NCBI RefSeq assembly: GCF_013410875.1
Contig: NZ_JACCCU010000001.1
Location: 1,178,001 to 1,242,000, forward strand
From: Tunturiibacter empetritectus
GTDB lineage: Bacteria; Acidobacteriota; Terriglobia; Terriglobales; Acidobacteriaceae
Direction: 5' to 3'
Length of the DNA: 64,000 bases
A program made the translations under genes and the position numbers. Shown piece by piece: positions 1 through 9,026 of the stretch (positions are counted from its first letter, which is position 1; every line of letters begins with the position of its first letter). Below the pieces are notes generated by a model, which was not told the origin of the DNA, made no database searches, and saw only the letters and a program-made list of their open reading frames with translations.

Positions 1-2
1 AC

Positions 3-857
3 CCCCTCCCGCCCAACTTCGACTACAACACCATCCCCACCAACCTCGTTCGCTTCGCCCCCAACATCCGCACACCCTACGCCATCCAGTACAGCTTCGG
101 CGTCGAACGCCAGATCCACAAGACCGTCACCGTCACCGCAGCCTATCGCGGACAGGTCGGCGTAAAGTCCTTCCGCTCCCGCGACGCCAACGCCCCCATC
201 CTCCCGCCCGACCCCAACCTCTCCGCCAACTACCCGCGCCCCAATCTCAACTACGGCCAGATCCAGCAGATCGAATCCGGCAGCCGCGGTCTCCTCAACG
301 CACTCGACCTCTCCTTCCGCGGGCAGGCCGGACGCTGGTTCTCCGGTCAGGCCCAATACACCCTCTCCCGCTACGACAACAACACCGGAGGCATCAACGC
401 CTTTCCGCAAAACCAGTACGACCCAAATAACGAATGGGGCCGCGCCGATCTCGACCGCCGCCAGCGCTTCAACCTCGTAGGCAACATCAACCCCGACCAC
501 TGGCTTTCGCTCGGCGTCATCGCCACCCTCTACACCGGCACGCCCTACACCGAAACCACCGGCAACGATGACTTCCACACCGGCCTCGGCAACGCCCGCC
601 CCCCGGGCGTCGGACGCAACACCCTCCAGGCCGGCGGCGTCGCCTCGCTCGACCTCCTCTACAACCACGACTTCCGCCTCACCAAAGAAAAAGGAGACAA
701 AGCCAAATTTCTCTCCGCCGGCATCTCCGCCTTCAACGTCCTCAACCGCACCAACTACACCAACTACATCGGCTCGCTAAGCTCCTCACTCTTCGAGCAC
801 CCCACCGCAGCCCTCGCAGGCCGTCAGCTACAGTTCTCCATCGGCTACCGCTTTTAA
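3..857 (+). CDS. TonB-dependent receptor, C-terminal beta-barrel part (5' truncated by window)
   Basis: The reading frame is open from the left edge and gives 284 residues ending in FSIGYRF-stop. A terminal aromatic residue after alternating polar and hydrophobic residues is the usual end of an outer-membrane beta barrel. Segments such as RTPYAIQYSFGVERQ and the DLDRRQRFNLVGN block match the late strands of Oar-like TonB-dependent receptors, which import large substrates across the outer membrane using TonB energy. The plug and N-terminal domain lie outside the window. Codon use is strongly C-ending (CTC, ACC, GCC), opposite to most plus-strand genes further right. The family call is good; the substrate is unknown. 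Confidence 0.85.
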   Translation, partial: PLPPNFDYNTIPTNLVRFAPNIRTPYAIQYSFGVERQIHKTVTVTAAYRGQVGVKSFRSRDANAPILPPDPNLSANYPRPNLNYGQIQQIESGSRGLLNALDLSFRGQAGRWFSGQAQYTLSRYDNNTGGINAFPQNQYDPNNEWGRADLDRRQRFNLVGNINPDHWLSLGVIATLYTGTPYTETTGNDDFHTGLGNARPPGVGRNTLQAGGVASLDLLYNHDFRLTKEKGDKAKFLSAGISAFNVLNRTNYTNYIGSLSSSLFEHPTAALAGRQLQFSIGYRF

Positions 858-1653
858 CTCAAGCGAATACCAATGAACGAAATTTAGATCCACTCAAGCA
901 GCTGAGTAGTCGATCACTTAACTCTGATGTAGCAGCATCGGAGATCGCTGCTCAAAAGTTTGCAAGCGCCATTGAGCGTCCGAGGCAGTCCAAGTTTTTT
1001 CTGAGGCATGCGCTTAGGTGAATGGCGGTTGCTACAAAAAAATATAGCTCGCGGAGAGGCGCATCGCACTTCGCGAGCTTCTTGAATTATTGATTGCGAA
1101 GATTGGAAGAGTGGCTATGGAAAACTTTTTAGAGGCGGCCATAGCAGATCCCACCGCGTTCCCCTAAAGTCAGTCGTACGAAGTATCGAGTCAATTATTT
1201 TCAAAGTAGTTTATGGCTTAAAGGGTGTTTCAAATCTGACTTTCTACATTTTCGAATGCGAACCTGTATCGTCAAATATTCCGAATCTAGAAGGAAGATT
1301 ATATGGTTCGCAGTTCTTCGAAAAGATTCCACAACATGTCAGTACATCTTGAACAAATCTCACCCTCATAGCGTTGCAGCATAGATATCCCAGGCGTGAT
1401 GACGATCCATTCCATCTCGGATTAAAGATCTTTCGTGCGTGAGCGAAGAGTGCGTCCGGTAGGGGCTGTATCCGTCCGGTCAACGACATTCCTTCGTAGT
1501 GGACGTGATGGAACACATGCCTATCTAAAAACGACCGCGTAAATTGCCGTTGAATTTGCGAAAGGCCGGCCGAAATTTAGTTTGTCGATCCGCGGTGATG
1601 CGTCGCGGTATCGCCTTTTTTTGATTATTTTTGCGAGGCACAGGAGACGAATC
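858..1653. other. Gene-poor interval between two TonB-dependent receptors
   Basis: About 0.8 kb with no recognisable gene. Short open frames exist on both strands, for example a 90-codon minus-strand frame at 1244-1516, but none has a ribosome-binding site plus a recognisable domain. Base composition is more AT-rich than the flanking coding DNA. It probably holds the promoter region of the downstream receptor and possibly decayed sequence. Confidence 0.5.
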
Positions 1654-4600
1654 ATGAAGACACTATGTGGGTTGCTAGTACTGTTTTTTGCCACTGCGGT
1701 GATGGGAGCGGGGCAGGCGATCTCGGTTAACGGTGGATCAATCCAAGGAACTATCACAGATAGCACCGGAGCGATTGTGCCCGATGCGACAATTTTTATT
1801 CTCAGCAATGACACCAATTCCTCGAAGACTCTGAAGTCTGATAGCAGTGGTTTCTATAGCCTGGGGCCTTTGACTCCCGGACCTTATACGGTCACGGTAA
1901 GTGCTGCTGGGTTTGAGAAGCTTACGGTGAAGACTGTAGTTCGGACGGGAACGGCGACGAATGGAAATTTCAAGCTCGCGATCGGCTCCTCAACCGAGAC
2001 GGTAGAGGTTAACGCCGGAGCGCTTCAGATCAACACGGATCAGGCGGGGGTTAGTGACGTCATCACGAAGGATCAGATAGACTCGCTGCCGGTCAACGGT
2101 CGCAATTTTCTCGATCTTGCGCAGATCGAACCGGGGGTCATCCTGCAGAGTGGCGAGTCGTTTGACCCGACGAAGGCCGGCTACTCCGCGATTTCGACGA
2201 GCGGCGTTTCGGGCCGCACCACGCGTATCCTTCTCGACGGTCAGGACATCACGGATGAGAATGTTGGAACTACGATCTTCAACGTCTCTCAAGGTGCGAT
2301 CGGCGACTTTCAGTTGAACCGCTCGACGCAGGATGTCTCGGGTGACGTGACGTCTACCGGCCAGGTGTTGGTATCGACAAACTCCGGAACCAACTCGATT
2401 CACGGGCAGGCCTTCTATAACTTCCAAGATCACCGGGCGCTGTTTGCGAACACTGCTGGAGGGATTGATACTCCCTTCCAGCGTAACCAGTACGGTGGAA
2501 GCGTCGGCGGACCGATTATTAAGAACAAGCTGTTCTTCTTCGGAAATGCGGAGCGCATCAAGCAGGAGTCTCCCGTTTCGATCACTATGGCCCCAATCTT
2601 CCTTGCGATTCAGCAGGCGCACCCTACCATTCCTTCTCCTTATCGTGAAACGTATTCGACAGTTCGCCTGGACTACAACGGACCCTTGAGCGTGCACTAC
2701 TTTGTTCGTGCGAACTATGATGTCAACAAGTCCAGCTCAAACTTTGGTGCGGGCTATGAGATCTACAACAACCGCGACAATACGCCCGGTCTTGCAGGTG
2801 GCGCGGACTTCACGACGGGACACTTCACTCACTCTTTCCGTGGCAGCTATGAAAAGTTTCATAATCTTTTGGTCGACGGCACTGCGGGAAACACCAGCGT
2901 ATATAACGGATTCCAAGGGGCGAACGGACAGAACCTAAACTTCCGTCTTGCGTCGTTAGGTCTATACTCCGGTCCGAACGTTGATGCTCCTCAGAATACC
3001 TACCAGTCGGATAAACAAATACGCTACGACGGATCCTGGACCAGAGGCTCCCATCTGATCCGGTACGGATATAGCCTGAATCGTATTCTTGGTGGCGGAT
3101 TCGCCAGTTTCTTTCAGGATTCTCCTCGTGTGAGTCTCCTGGCCGGCAATCTGGTCGCAAATTGCGGGACTGGCACCCCCGGAACCTGCCCCTCTGATCC
3201 CGTGAATGGGTACTTCCCTTCCAGTGTGCGTTTTGGCAACGGAGAGGGCTTTTCCACGGAGAATCCTGGTTTTAACCTTCCGGGTGGCGGCCTCACTGAT
3301 TGGCGCCAGGGAGCCTATATCTCGGATAACTGGAAGATCAGTCCCAGCTTCACGCTTACAGGCGGTCTTCGCTGGAGTGTGGATACCGGCCGGGCCAACC
3401 AGGACCTGGCGACCCCTCTGTGCTCGGATGTCGCTCCTGGGCTGTTGTCACCGTGCTCCGGAAACGCCCCTCTGTTCGATCAGTTTCAGCCTGGGCTTGG
3501 TAAGAAGGTTCACCAGCCGGATGCAAACTTCGGTCCTCAGCTTGGATTCACTTTCAGCCCTGGCGACCACAAGACAGTGCTTCGTGCAGCATTCGGAATC
3601 TTCTACGAAAGTGACGTCTTCAACAATACTCTCAACTCCCGTGGCCCACTTCTCCAAAAGGGTCTCTTCAACGATGCAAACCACACGATCTGCGGCGGGA
3701 CCAACTCGCTGACGCTTCCGGATGGAAGCGTGGTTACGAGCGATGGCGGCGTTTCCATCGCCACTCTTTGCACAGAACCAATCAGTCAAGCAGGTCAGCA
3801 CTTCCTCAATCTTTCGAATCTCTTCCAGAAGGTGACCGCATCTGTAGGGCCTGCCAACAATGGTCAATTTGTCGGAAATACACTGACGGCTACTGCCATC
3901 TATGGGGCGCCTTACCGTACGCCGTACTCCGAACAGTGGAACGGCGGTATTCAGCGGGAGCTCTTCAAGGGCGGCATCCTCTCAGTCGATTACATTCATA
4001 ACTCAACCCTTAAGATCGTTCAACAGGTTGATGTGAATCATGTCGGGGCTGCTCGCTATCTCAATCCCGCCGCAGCCCGACACGCCATAGCAGCGACCAC
4101 CAACGGCTTCGGATGCGCTGGCGGATCCACAAGCGCGGCAATCACATGCTCCATCGGAGCGGGAGCTTCGATCCTGGACTTCGCGGGGAACGGTGTCGAT
4201 TCGGGGAGAACCTTTAACAACACCAACCCGGCATCCTACAACGGACTCACCCCCGATACCGGGGCGGTGTTTCCCGGTGCCAATCCTTTGCTGGGAGAGG
4301 GGCTTTTTCTGCTACCCGTCGGGCGATCTGGCTATGATGCGCTGCAGGTGGTCTTCCGTGAGCAGAAGGCCCATCCGGCTCCTGGCATTATGTCCTCTAA
4401 TCTGCAGATCTCCTACTCACTTTCCCGCATCGTCTCGACAGCAAACCCTGCCATCAACAACGGCAACACAGGTGTGGGGGACCAGTTCTTTGCTTCGCCG
4501 TCGTATGACTGGGACAATCCTACGCAATATATAGGCCGGAATGGATTGGATCACACGCACGCGATCTCGTTTGGCGGTTCGGCAACACTGAAGTATGGAC

Positions 4601-5247
4601 CACAGGTCGGCATCATCGGTCACTTTTACTCCGCGGCGGCCACCGATCTGAATCTTGATAATGGCGGAACCGGCGGCGGTCCAACGGCTGGTATCTTCCA
4701 GTCCGACGTAACTGGTGACGGCACGATCGGTGATCTTGTACCCGGAACGAATCCCGGATACTTCATGCACCAGTACAAGGGCACGAACCTCAATAATTTG
4801 ATTAGCCAATACAACGCGACGCAGGCCGGTCAGTTGACACCAGCTGGACAGGCTCTCGTTGCAGCCGGGCTATTTAGTCAGCAGCAGTTGGTTGCTCTCC
4901 AAGCGACACAGCAGCCTATCGTCCCAGTGCCGGAGGCTCATGGGCCCGAGAACGCGTCCTACCGTGCCCTCGATGTTAACTTCTCCTATCCGATTCGTCT
5001 CACTCGCATACGGGAGGGTCTGTCCCTGGTGCCCGGCATCGCGTTCTACAACGTCGCTAACTTCTCGAACTTCAAAGACTATCAAAACGGCACTTTGGCA
5101 AATACCACCACTGGCAATTCGAGCGGCCTGCTAAATGGGCCTAATAGTTTTAGTGATCATGATCAAAATCGCGTCCAGCGTGGTTCAGGCACATCAGACA
5201 TCGGTGGGCCTCGGAGCACGGAGTTCCAGTTGCGATTGAACTTCTAG
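1654..5247 (+). CDS. Oar-like TonB-dependent receptor with carboxypeptidase-regulatory-like domain
   Basis: Protein of 1197 residues. The ATG at 1654 is chosen because the sequence just upstream contains CAGGAGACG and the resulting N-terminus, MKTLCGLLVLFFATAVMGAG, is a good Sec signal peptide; the frame stays open further 5'. Residues about 28-110 form a CarboxypepD_reg-like beta-sandwich (SIQGTITDSTGAIVPDATI). Next comes a TonB plug (ITKDQIDSLPVNGRNFLDLA, about 135-155) and a long barrel ending ...TEFQLRLNF with the terminal Phe typical of outer-membrane proteins. This architecture is characteristic of Acidobacteriota and is thought to serve uptake of complex organic matter. The substrate cannot be read from the sequence. 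Confidence 0.92.
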   Translation: MKTLCGLLVLFFATAVMGAGQAISVNGGSIQGTITDSTGAIVPDATIFILSNDTNSSKTLKSDSSGFYSLGPLTPGPYTVTVSAAGFEKLTVKTVVRTGTATNGNFKLAIGSSTETVEVNAGALQINTDQAGVSDVITKDQIDSLPVNGRNFLDLAQIEPGVILQSGESFDPTKAGYSAISTSGVSGRTTRILLDGQDITDENVGTTIFNVSQGAIGDFQLNRSTQDVSGDVTSTGQVLVSTNSGTNSIHGQAFYNFQDHRALFANTAGGIDTPFQRNQYGGSVGGPIIKNKLFFFGNAERIKQESPVSITMAPIFLAIQQAHPTIPSPYRETYSTVRLDYNGPLSVHYFVRANYDVNKSSSNFGAGYEIYNNRDNTPGLAGGADFTTGHFTHSFRGSYEKFHNLLVDGTAGNTSVYNGFQGANGQNLNFRLASLGLYSGPNVDAPQNTYQSDKQIRYDGSWTRGSHLIRYGYSLNRILGGGFASFFQDSPRVSLLAGNLVANCGTGTPGTCPSDPVNGYFPSSVRFGNGEGFSTENPGFNLPGGGLTDWRQGAYISDNWKISPSFTLTGGLRWSVDTGRANQDLATPLCSDVAPGLLSPCSGNAPLFDQFQPGLGKKVHQPDANFGPQLGFTFSPGDHKTVLRAAFGIFYESDVFNNTLNSRGPLLQKGLFNDANHTICGGTNSLTLPDGSVVTSDGGVSIATLCTEPISQAGQHFLNLSNLFQKVTASVGPANNGQFVGNTLTATAIYGAPYRTPYSEQWNGGIQRELFKGGILSVDYIHNSTLKIVQQVDVNHVGAARYLNPAAARHAIAATTNGFGCAGGSTSAAITCSIGAGASILDFAGNGVDSGRTFNNTNPASYNGLTPDTGAVFPGANPLLGEGLFLLPVGRSGYDALQVVFREQKAHPAPGIMSSNLQISYSLSRIVSTANPAINNGNTGVGDQFFASPSYDWDNPTQYIGRNGLDHTHAISFGGSATLKYGPQVGIIGHFYSAAATDLNLDNGGTGGGPTAGIFQSDVTGDGTIGDLVPGTNPGYFMHQYKGTNLNNLISQYNATQAGQLTPAGQALVAAGLFSQQQLVALQATQQPIVPVPEAHGPENASYRALDVNFSYPIRLTRIREGLSLVPGIAFYNVANFSNFKDYQNGTLANTTTGNSSGLLNGPNSFSDHDQNRVQRGSGTSDIGGPRSTEFQLRLNF

Positions 5248-5278
5248 CGTTTGCGGCTGGATGCAGATCGAGGAGCGC

Positions 5279-6775
5279 TTATGGAACGATGACGTCGAAG
5301 GCTCCGGTCTCGATGGTCGCGCCGTGCTTCATCTGGATGAAGATTCGATAGCGGCCAAGGGAGGGAAACCCATACGGGAACACGACGATGTTGGAGAGCG
5401 GCTCGTTGTGCGTACTCATGTCCGTACTCATGTCCATACTCATATCTCCGTGGCCGCTTGCGTCCCTACCGTTCGCGAGCATGAGCGCAGCCATCGCAGC
5501 GGACCCTTCAGGATGAGTGTGAGCAAAGACGGTGCCGTCCGTCTTAACAAATGCCGCGTGACCTGCCATGCCCATGTAAGGCTGGACATCCGGAGCGGGT
5601 CTACCATTCGCGTCCAGCAGATGGAATCGAAAAGCATATGCAGTGCTCGCGCTGATGGTTGAGGGGCAATCCCACACCATCACGTATCCATCGGGTAGTT
5701 TGTATGAGTTGCCAAGCTCGCCGCGGCTCAGAGGCGTAGGAGAGCCATTCGCATCATCGGGACCAAGTGGCCCGCCTGGCATATTCAGAGGAACGGTGAT
5801 GGCAGAGACTAACGTTTCAGGGAAGCCATTAGCGTGGACGATGTCGCCATAGAGCTTGTAATCTCCAGCTGGCATTGAGGGCAATGCAATACGGAAGTCT
5901 CCTGGTGCTGTTAGTTCGGGATGCAAGTGGAAGACTTCATCCATCTCAGGCTCACGGATGGCATAGAGATGCATCAAGTGGCCGTGATCGAGGAGAAGAT
6001 CCCTATTGGAGCGCGAGCTTCGCTCTTTGCCGCCCTCGTCGGCGACTACCTTGAGATTGAGCAGATTGCCAGAAAGCGTTGTCTCGACTGACATGGGGTG
6101 ATAGACATTCAAGGAATAGGTTGCGGCCTCGACGTTCCACCAGATCGCGCCGCCCCAAATCAGAAGAGCCATGAATGCGAGACTGCCGACAGTAGCCAGA
6201 ATGGCTTTTCGTCTTCGACTAGGCGATGGAGATGCGCCGGGCTCAAGTCGCGCATCACGGACGGCCGCAGCAACGATACCCGCCATGCTGACAACTAGAA
6301 AGAGGCCAAGGATTCCTAGTGTGAGACCAAGGCCGTGCTGCATCTTCAAAGTCGAGATGGCGACAGCTGGCACGGGAACCGACGTGATCTGATCTCCGGC
6401 ATCTCCTGCAATCTCGAAGCGAACCTGCCAGGAACCGGAGGCCATCATCCAGATGCTGCCAGTGAAGAACGCGGGATCAGCAGTAGAGCTCGTCATCGGG
6501 TCTGATGTTGGAGGATGCTTCGATGCCTCGCCGGTGATGGGAAGCGGCGTGATGTGAATGTTTCTGACGGTGGCGCCGCTGGAACGTACTTCGACCGAGG
6601 CCACGCCGGGTATCACAGTCGGCATACGAATCGTGACGAAGAGCTTGTAAGGGCCGGCGTTGATCTGCTCAAAGACGTCCTTACTGCCGACGTGGGCGTG
6701 GGCTAAATGAGGAGCGGCAAAGAGACAAAGTATCGAGAGCAGGAGAAGGCGAACCGGGCTGGACAAAGGGCTCAC
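5279..6775 (-). CDS. Membrane-anchored FixH/YtkA-like protein with His/Met-rich C-terminus
   Basis: Protein of 498 residues with a signal peptide (about 1-27, ending AHLAHAH). An extracytoplasmic domain (about 30-140) resembles FixH/YtkA-like folds (FFTGSIWMMASGSWQVRFEI). Two membrane segments follow near 153-173 and 190-210, then a second extracytoplasmic domain. That domain carries many His/Met pairs (HGHLMHLYAIREPEMDEVFH) and a Met/His/Asp cluster near residues 440-457. Such clusters suggest copper or other soft-metal binding; this is inference. Its start overlaps the stop of the upstream membrane-protein gene by four bases, so the two are translationally coupled. No specific named family was recognised. 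Confidence 0.75.
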   Translation of the reverse strand: MSPLSSPVRLLLLSILCLFAAPHLAHAHVGSKDVFEQINAGPYKLFVTIRMPTVIPGVASVEVRSSGATVRNIHITPLPITGEASKHPPTSDPMTSSTADPAFFTGSIWMMASGSWQVRFEIAGDAGDQITSVPVPAVAISTLKMQHGLGLTLGILGLFLVVSMAGIVAAAVRDARLEPGASPSPSRRRKAILATVGSLAFMALLIWGGAIWWNVEAATYSLNVYHPMSVETTLSGNLLNLKVVADEGGKERSSRSNRDLLLDHGHLMHLYAIREPEMDEVFHLHPELTAPGDFRIALPSMPAGDYKLYGDIVHANGFPETLVSAITVPLNMPGGPLGPDDANGSPTPLSRGELGNSYKLPDGYVMVWDCPSTISASTAYAFRFHLLDANGRPAPDVQPYMGMAGHAAFVKTDGTVFAHTHPEGSAAMAALMLANGRDASGHGDMSMDMSTDMSTHNEPLSNIVVFPYGFPSLGRYRIFIQMKHGATIETGAFDVIVP

Positions 6776-7953
6776 CTTTGCACGCTCCGCATCCAGCGAC
6801 CGAAGCTCAGTCCGATCCAGGTTCCGATGGAACCGTAGACAGCAGCGCGCAGCAGACCGCCAAATAGGACGGTGCCATGGTCAGGCTCGAAGAAGATGCG
6901 CATCCGGTCGACGCCATTGGGACGGGAGTTGTAGTCGAAGTAGCCGGTGCCGAATAACCGGTTTTCCGATGCTTTGGATAGCAGGAAGTTTGCGAACGGC
7001 CATTCAACAACCATGAGGACCGCGATGAATAAGAAGCCGGAGACCAGAGCGACCATCCAGGGCTTCCATTCGCGGGTGCGTTGCCAGAGGAGATCAAGTG
7101 CGAGTGCAGGAACAACGATCAGGATAGGGAACTTCGCAGGAACCATGTGCGTGACTGGATAGAAAACAGGTCCGAGCTTCGGTTGCGCCGGGAAGAGAGG
7201 CAAGATGAGAATCTCACAGATAGCGACGATCATGTACACAGCGGCGGTTGAGGTCGCGGCCCATTTGTACCGCGACGCCTGCGAGAGCATTGCGAAGATA
7301 ACTGGGAGAGCGATTCCCATCGCGACGTAAGGACTTACCGAGTGAAGCTTCACGTCCCAGGTGTATTCCATCAGGAAAAACATCTGGCCGCCTATGAATA
7401 GTCCGCCGACATACAGAAAGAGACGCTGGAGAGTTTTGAAGGTGCGCTCGCTCGATTCTTCAGCGGAGGCTCGATTCATTGCGGCGAGAATCAGAAAAAG
7501 TATGCCGATTGCGACGCAACGAATGCCGAGAATCAGCAGCGTGTGGGGTGGGCTGACGATTTTGACATCAAGGCCGTACGCGGCGTGCCACCAGTTGTCG
7601 AACGGGGCCGAAGTGATCATCGCGATACCACCCCAGGCGGCGATGAAGGCGCCAAGAGGGGCGCGAAAGCCGAGAACATTCACTGAGGCTGCGCTCCCTC
7701 GTGAAGAGCGCCCGAACGTATTGACCAACATGAGATAGCCGCAAATGATCGCGGCCAGAACTCCGCAGGCGTAGATAGCCATGTGTGCTGGAGTCCAGAA
7801 GCTGTCCCGGCCGATGGAGCGATGCCAGGAGACGTCCCACGCTCCGCCGATCGAGGAGGAGGTGACGGCAAGCGCGCCGCACCAGATATACCAGGGAACG
7901 CTCGCGGCCTTCGCACTATCAGCGTACGGAATTGGGAAGGTAGAGGAAGCCAT
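6772..7953 (-). CDS. Polytopic membrane protein of unknown function
   Basis: Protein of 393 residues with roughly nine or ten hydrophobic segments spread along its length. Conserved-looking aromatic and His motifs occur near the membrane faces, including WDVSWHRSIGRDSFWTPAHM (about 39-58), SAPFDNWWHAAYG and FFEPDHGTVLFGG. The start ATG at 7953 follows GTGAGGTTTC, which supplies a Shine-Dalgarno GAGG. It is the middle gene of a TetR, membrane protein, His/Met-rich protein series, 85 bp after the regulator and overlapping the third gene. The several Trp/His residues could bind a metal or a haem-like ligand, but no family was recognised. It is clearly a real gene of unknown role. Confidence 0.72.
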   Translation of the reverse strand: MASSTFPIPYADSAKAASVPWYIWCGALAVTSSSIGGAWDVSWHRSIGRDSFWTPAHMAIYACGVLAAIICGYLMLVNTFGRSSRGSAASVNVLGFRAPLGAFIAAWGGIAMITSAPFDNWWHAAYGLDVKIVSPPHTLLILGIRCVAIGILFLILAAMNRASAEESSERTFKTLQRLFLYVGGLFIGGQMFFLMEYTWDVKLHSVSPYVAMGIALPVIFAMLSQASRYKWAATSTAAVYMIVAICEILILPLFPAQPKLGPVFYPVTHMVPAKFPILIVVPALALDLLWQRTREWKPWMVALVSGFLFIAVLMVVEWPFANFLLSKASENRLFGTGYFDYNSRPNGVDRMRIFFEPDHGTVLFGGLLRAAVYGSIGTWIGLSFGRWMRSVQR

Positions 7954-8038
7954 GAAACCTCACTGTCGAAGCTGCGATGGCCCTATCTTATATGTTGCCG
8001 AGCTTCAAGTTATCTCACTTTCGCAACCGGAGGCTGGC

Positions 8039-8731
8039 CTACTCCTTTCTGAGAATGAGGGCATCGATGCGTGAACTACTTTTTTGTTTCGCGAAGAGCG
8101 CGGGAGACAATTTTTTCCTTACTGCTTGGCGCGGGGATCCGAGATGCCGGAGTGTTCCGTTTCGTCCTCTTCCGTGGATCGCGTTAGCCACGGCATGAAG
8201 GGCTTCGTTGGAAAATTCGAGATCGTCGACGACGCGGGCGATGACGACAGCGCCGACGAGACTGGCGTAAAGTGCGATGGCGCGTTCGCGACGAAGACTT
8301 GCAGATCTGCCCTGAACGATTTCGGAGAGGTAGTTGATGAAAGGCTTCAGTTCTTCGGTCACGGCGTGTCGCGCGACCGAACCTTGACGTGCAATCTCGG
8401 AGCCGAGGGCGGCTATGGGACAGCCCCGGCCAGCGTTGTCCCGATGTTTGGCAGTGAGATACTCATTCGCGAGAGTTTCTAGGGGAGCACTCGAGTGATC
8501 CATGGTGCGGATCCAGTTGTCACGCATCCGGGCGACAGCGCGTCCGCACGCCTGTGCGACGAGATCTTCTTTTGATTTGAAGTGGCCGTAGAATCCGCCA
8601 TGGGTGAGACCGGCGCTCTTCATGAGATCGGCAACCCCAATACCGTCGATGCCGTGCTCTCGAAAGAGTTTGGTTGCAACGTCAAGGATTCGTTCGCGGT
8701 TCTGCGCTGCCTGGATTCGGCTTACTCTCAT
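8039..8731 (-). CDS. TetR/AcrR family transcriptional regulator
   Basis: Protein of 230 residues if translation starts at the ATG at 8731 (MRVSRIQAAQNRERIL), about 10 bases after an AGGG; the frame is open 47 codons further upstream, but that part has no domain. The N-terminal helix-turn-helix is clear: AADLM-type recognition region with GVADLMKSAGLTHGGFYGHF (about 36-55) followed by KSKEDL. The C-terminal half contains RGCPIAALGSEIARQ, typical of the TetR_C group around AcrR-like repressors. It precedes the membrane and His/Met-rich genes on the same strand and diverges from the amine oxidase gene, so it may control either. The ligand is unknown. Confidence 0.85.
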   Translation of the reverse strand: MRVSRIQAAQNRERILDVATKLFREHGIDGIGVADLMKSAGLTHGGFYGHFKSKEDLVAQACGRAVARMRDNWIRTMDHSSAPLETLANEYLTAKHRDNAGRGCPIAALGSEIARQGSVARHAVTEELKPFINYLSEIVQGRSASLRRERAIALYASLVGAVVIARVVDDLEFSNEALHAVANAIHGRGRNGTLRHLGSPRQAVRKKLSPALFAKQKSSSRIDALILRKE

Positions 8732-9026
8732 CGAAGATCGACCCTGAAGTTGATTGAAGTTCGGATGATATTTTATGACGATCATCATCTTTGTCGCATG
8801 TGGCGCTTGCGGCGTTACATTCATTGCTGAAATTTGCTGACCAGTATCGAAGTTTTGCGATAGAGTAGACATATCTTTTCGAAAAACTGGTTTCTTTAGC
8901 TCCGTGCTTCAGGCGATGCGGCTTCCGCGAAGTCTTTGCGGAGCTTCCATTCCTTTCCGTTCCGCCAGGATGTTCGTTCTCTTGCAGCTGCATCAGGAGT
9001 TGAATTCATTGGAAGAAAGAGGTGGC

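Noticed and set aside
1244-1516. 90-codon minus-strand frame in the gap before the receptor gene
   Set aside because: No ribosome-binding site, no domain, and mixed composition; kept only as part of the gap description.
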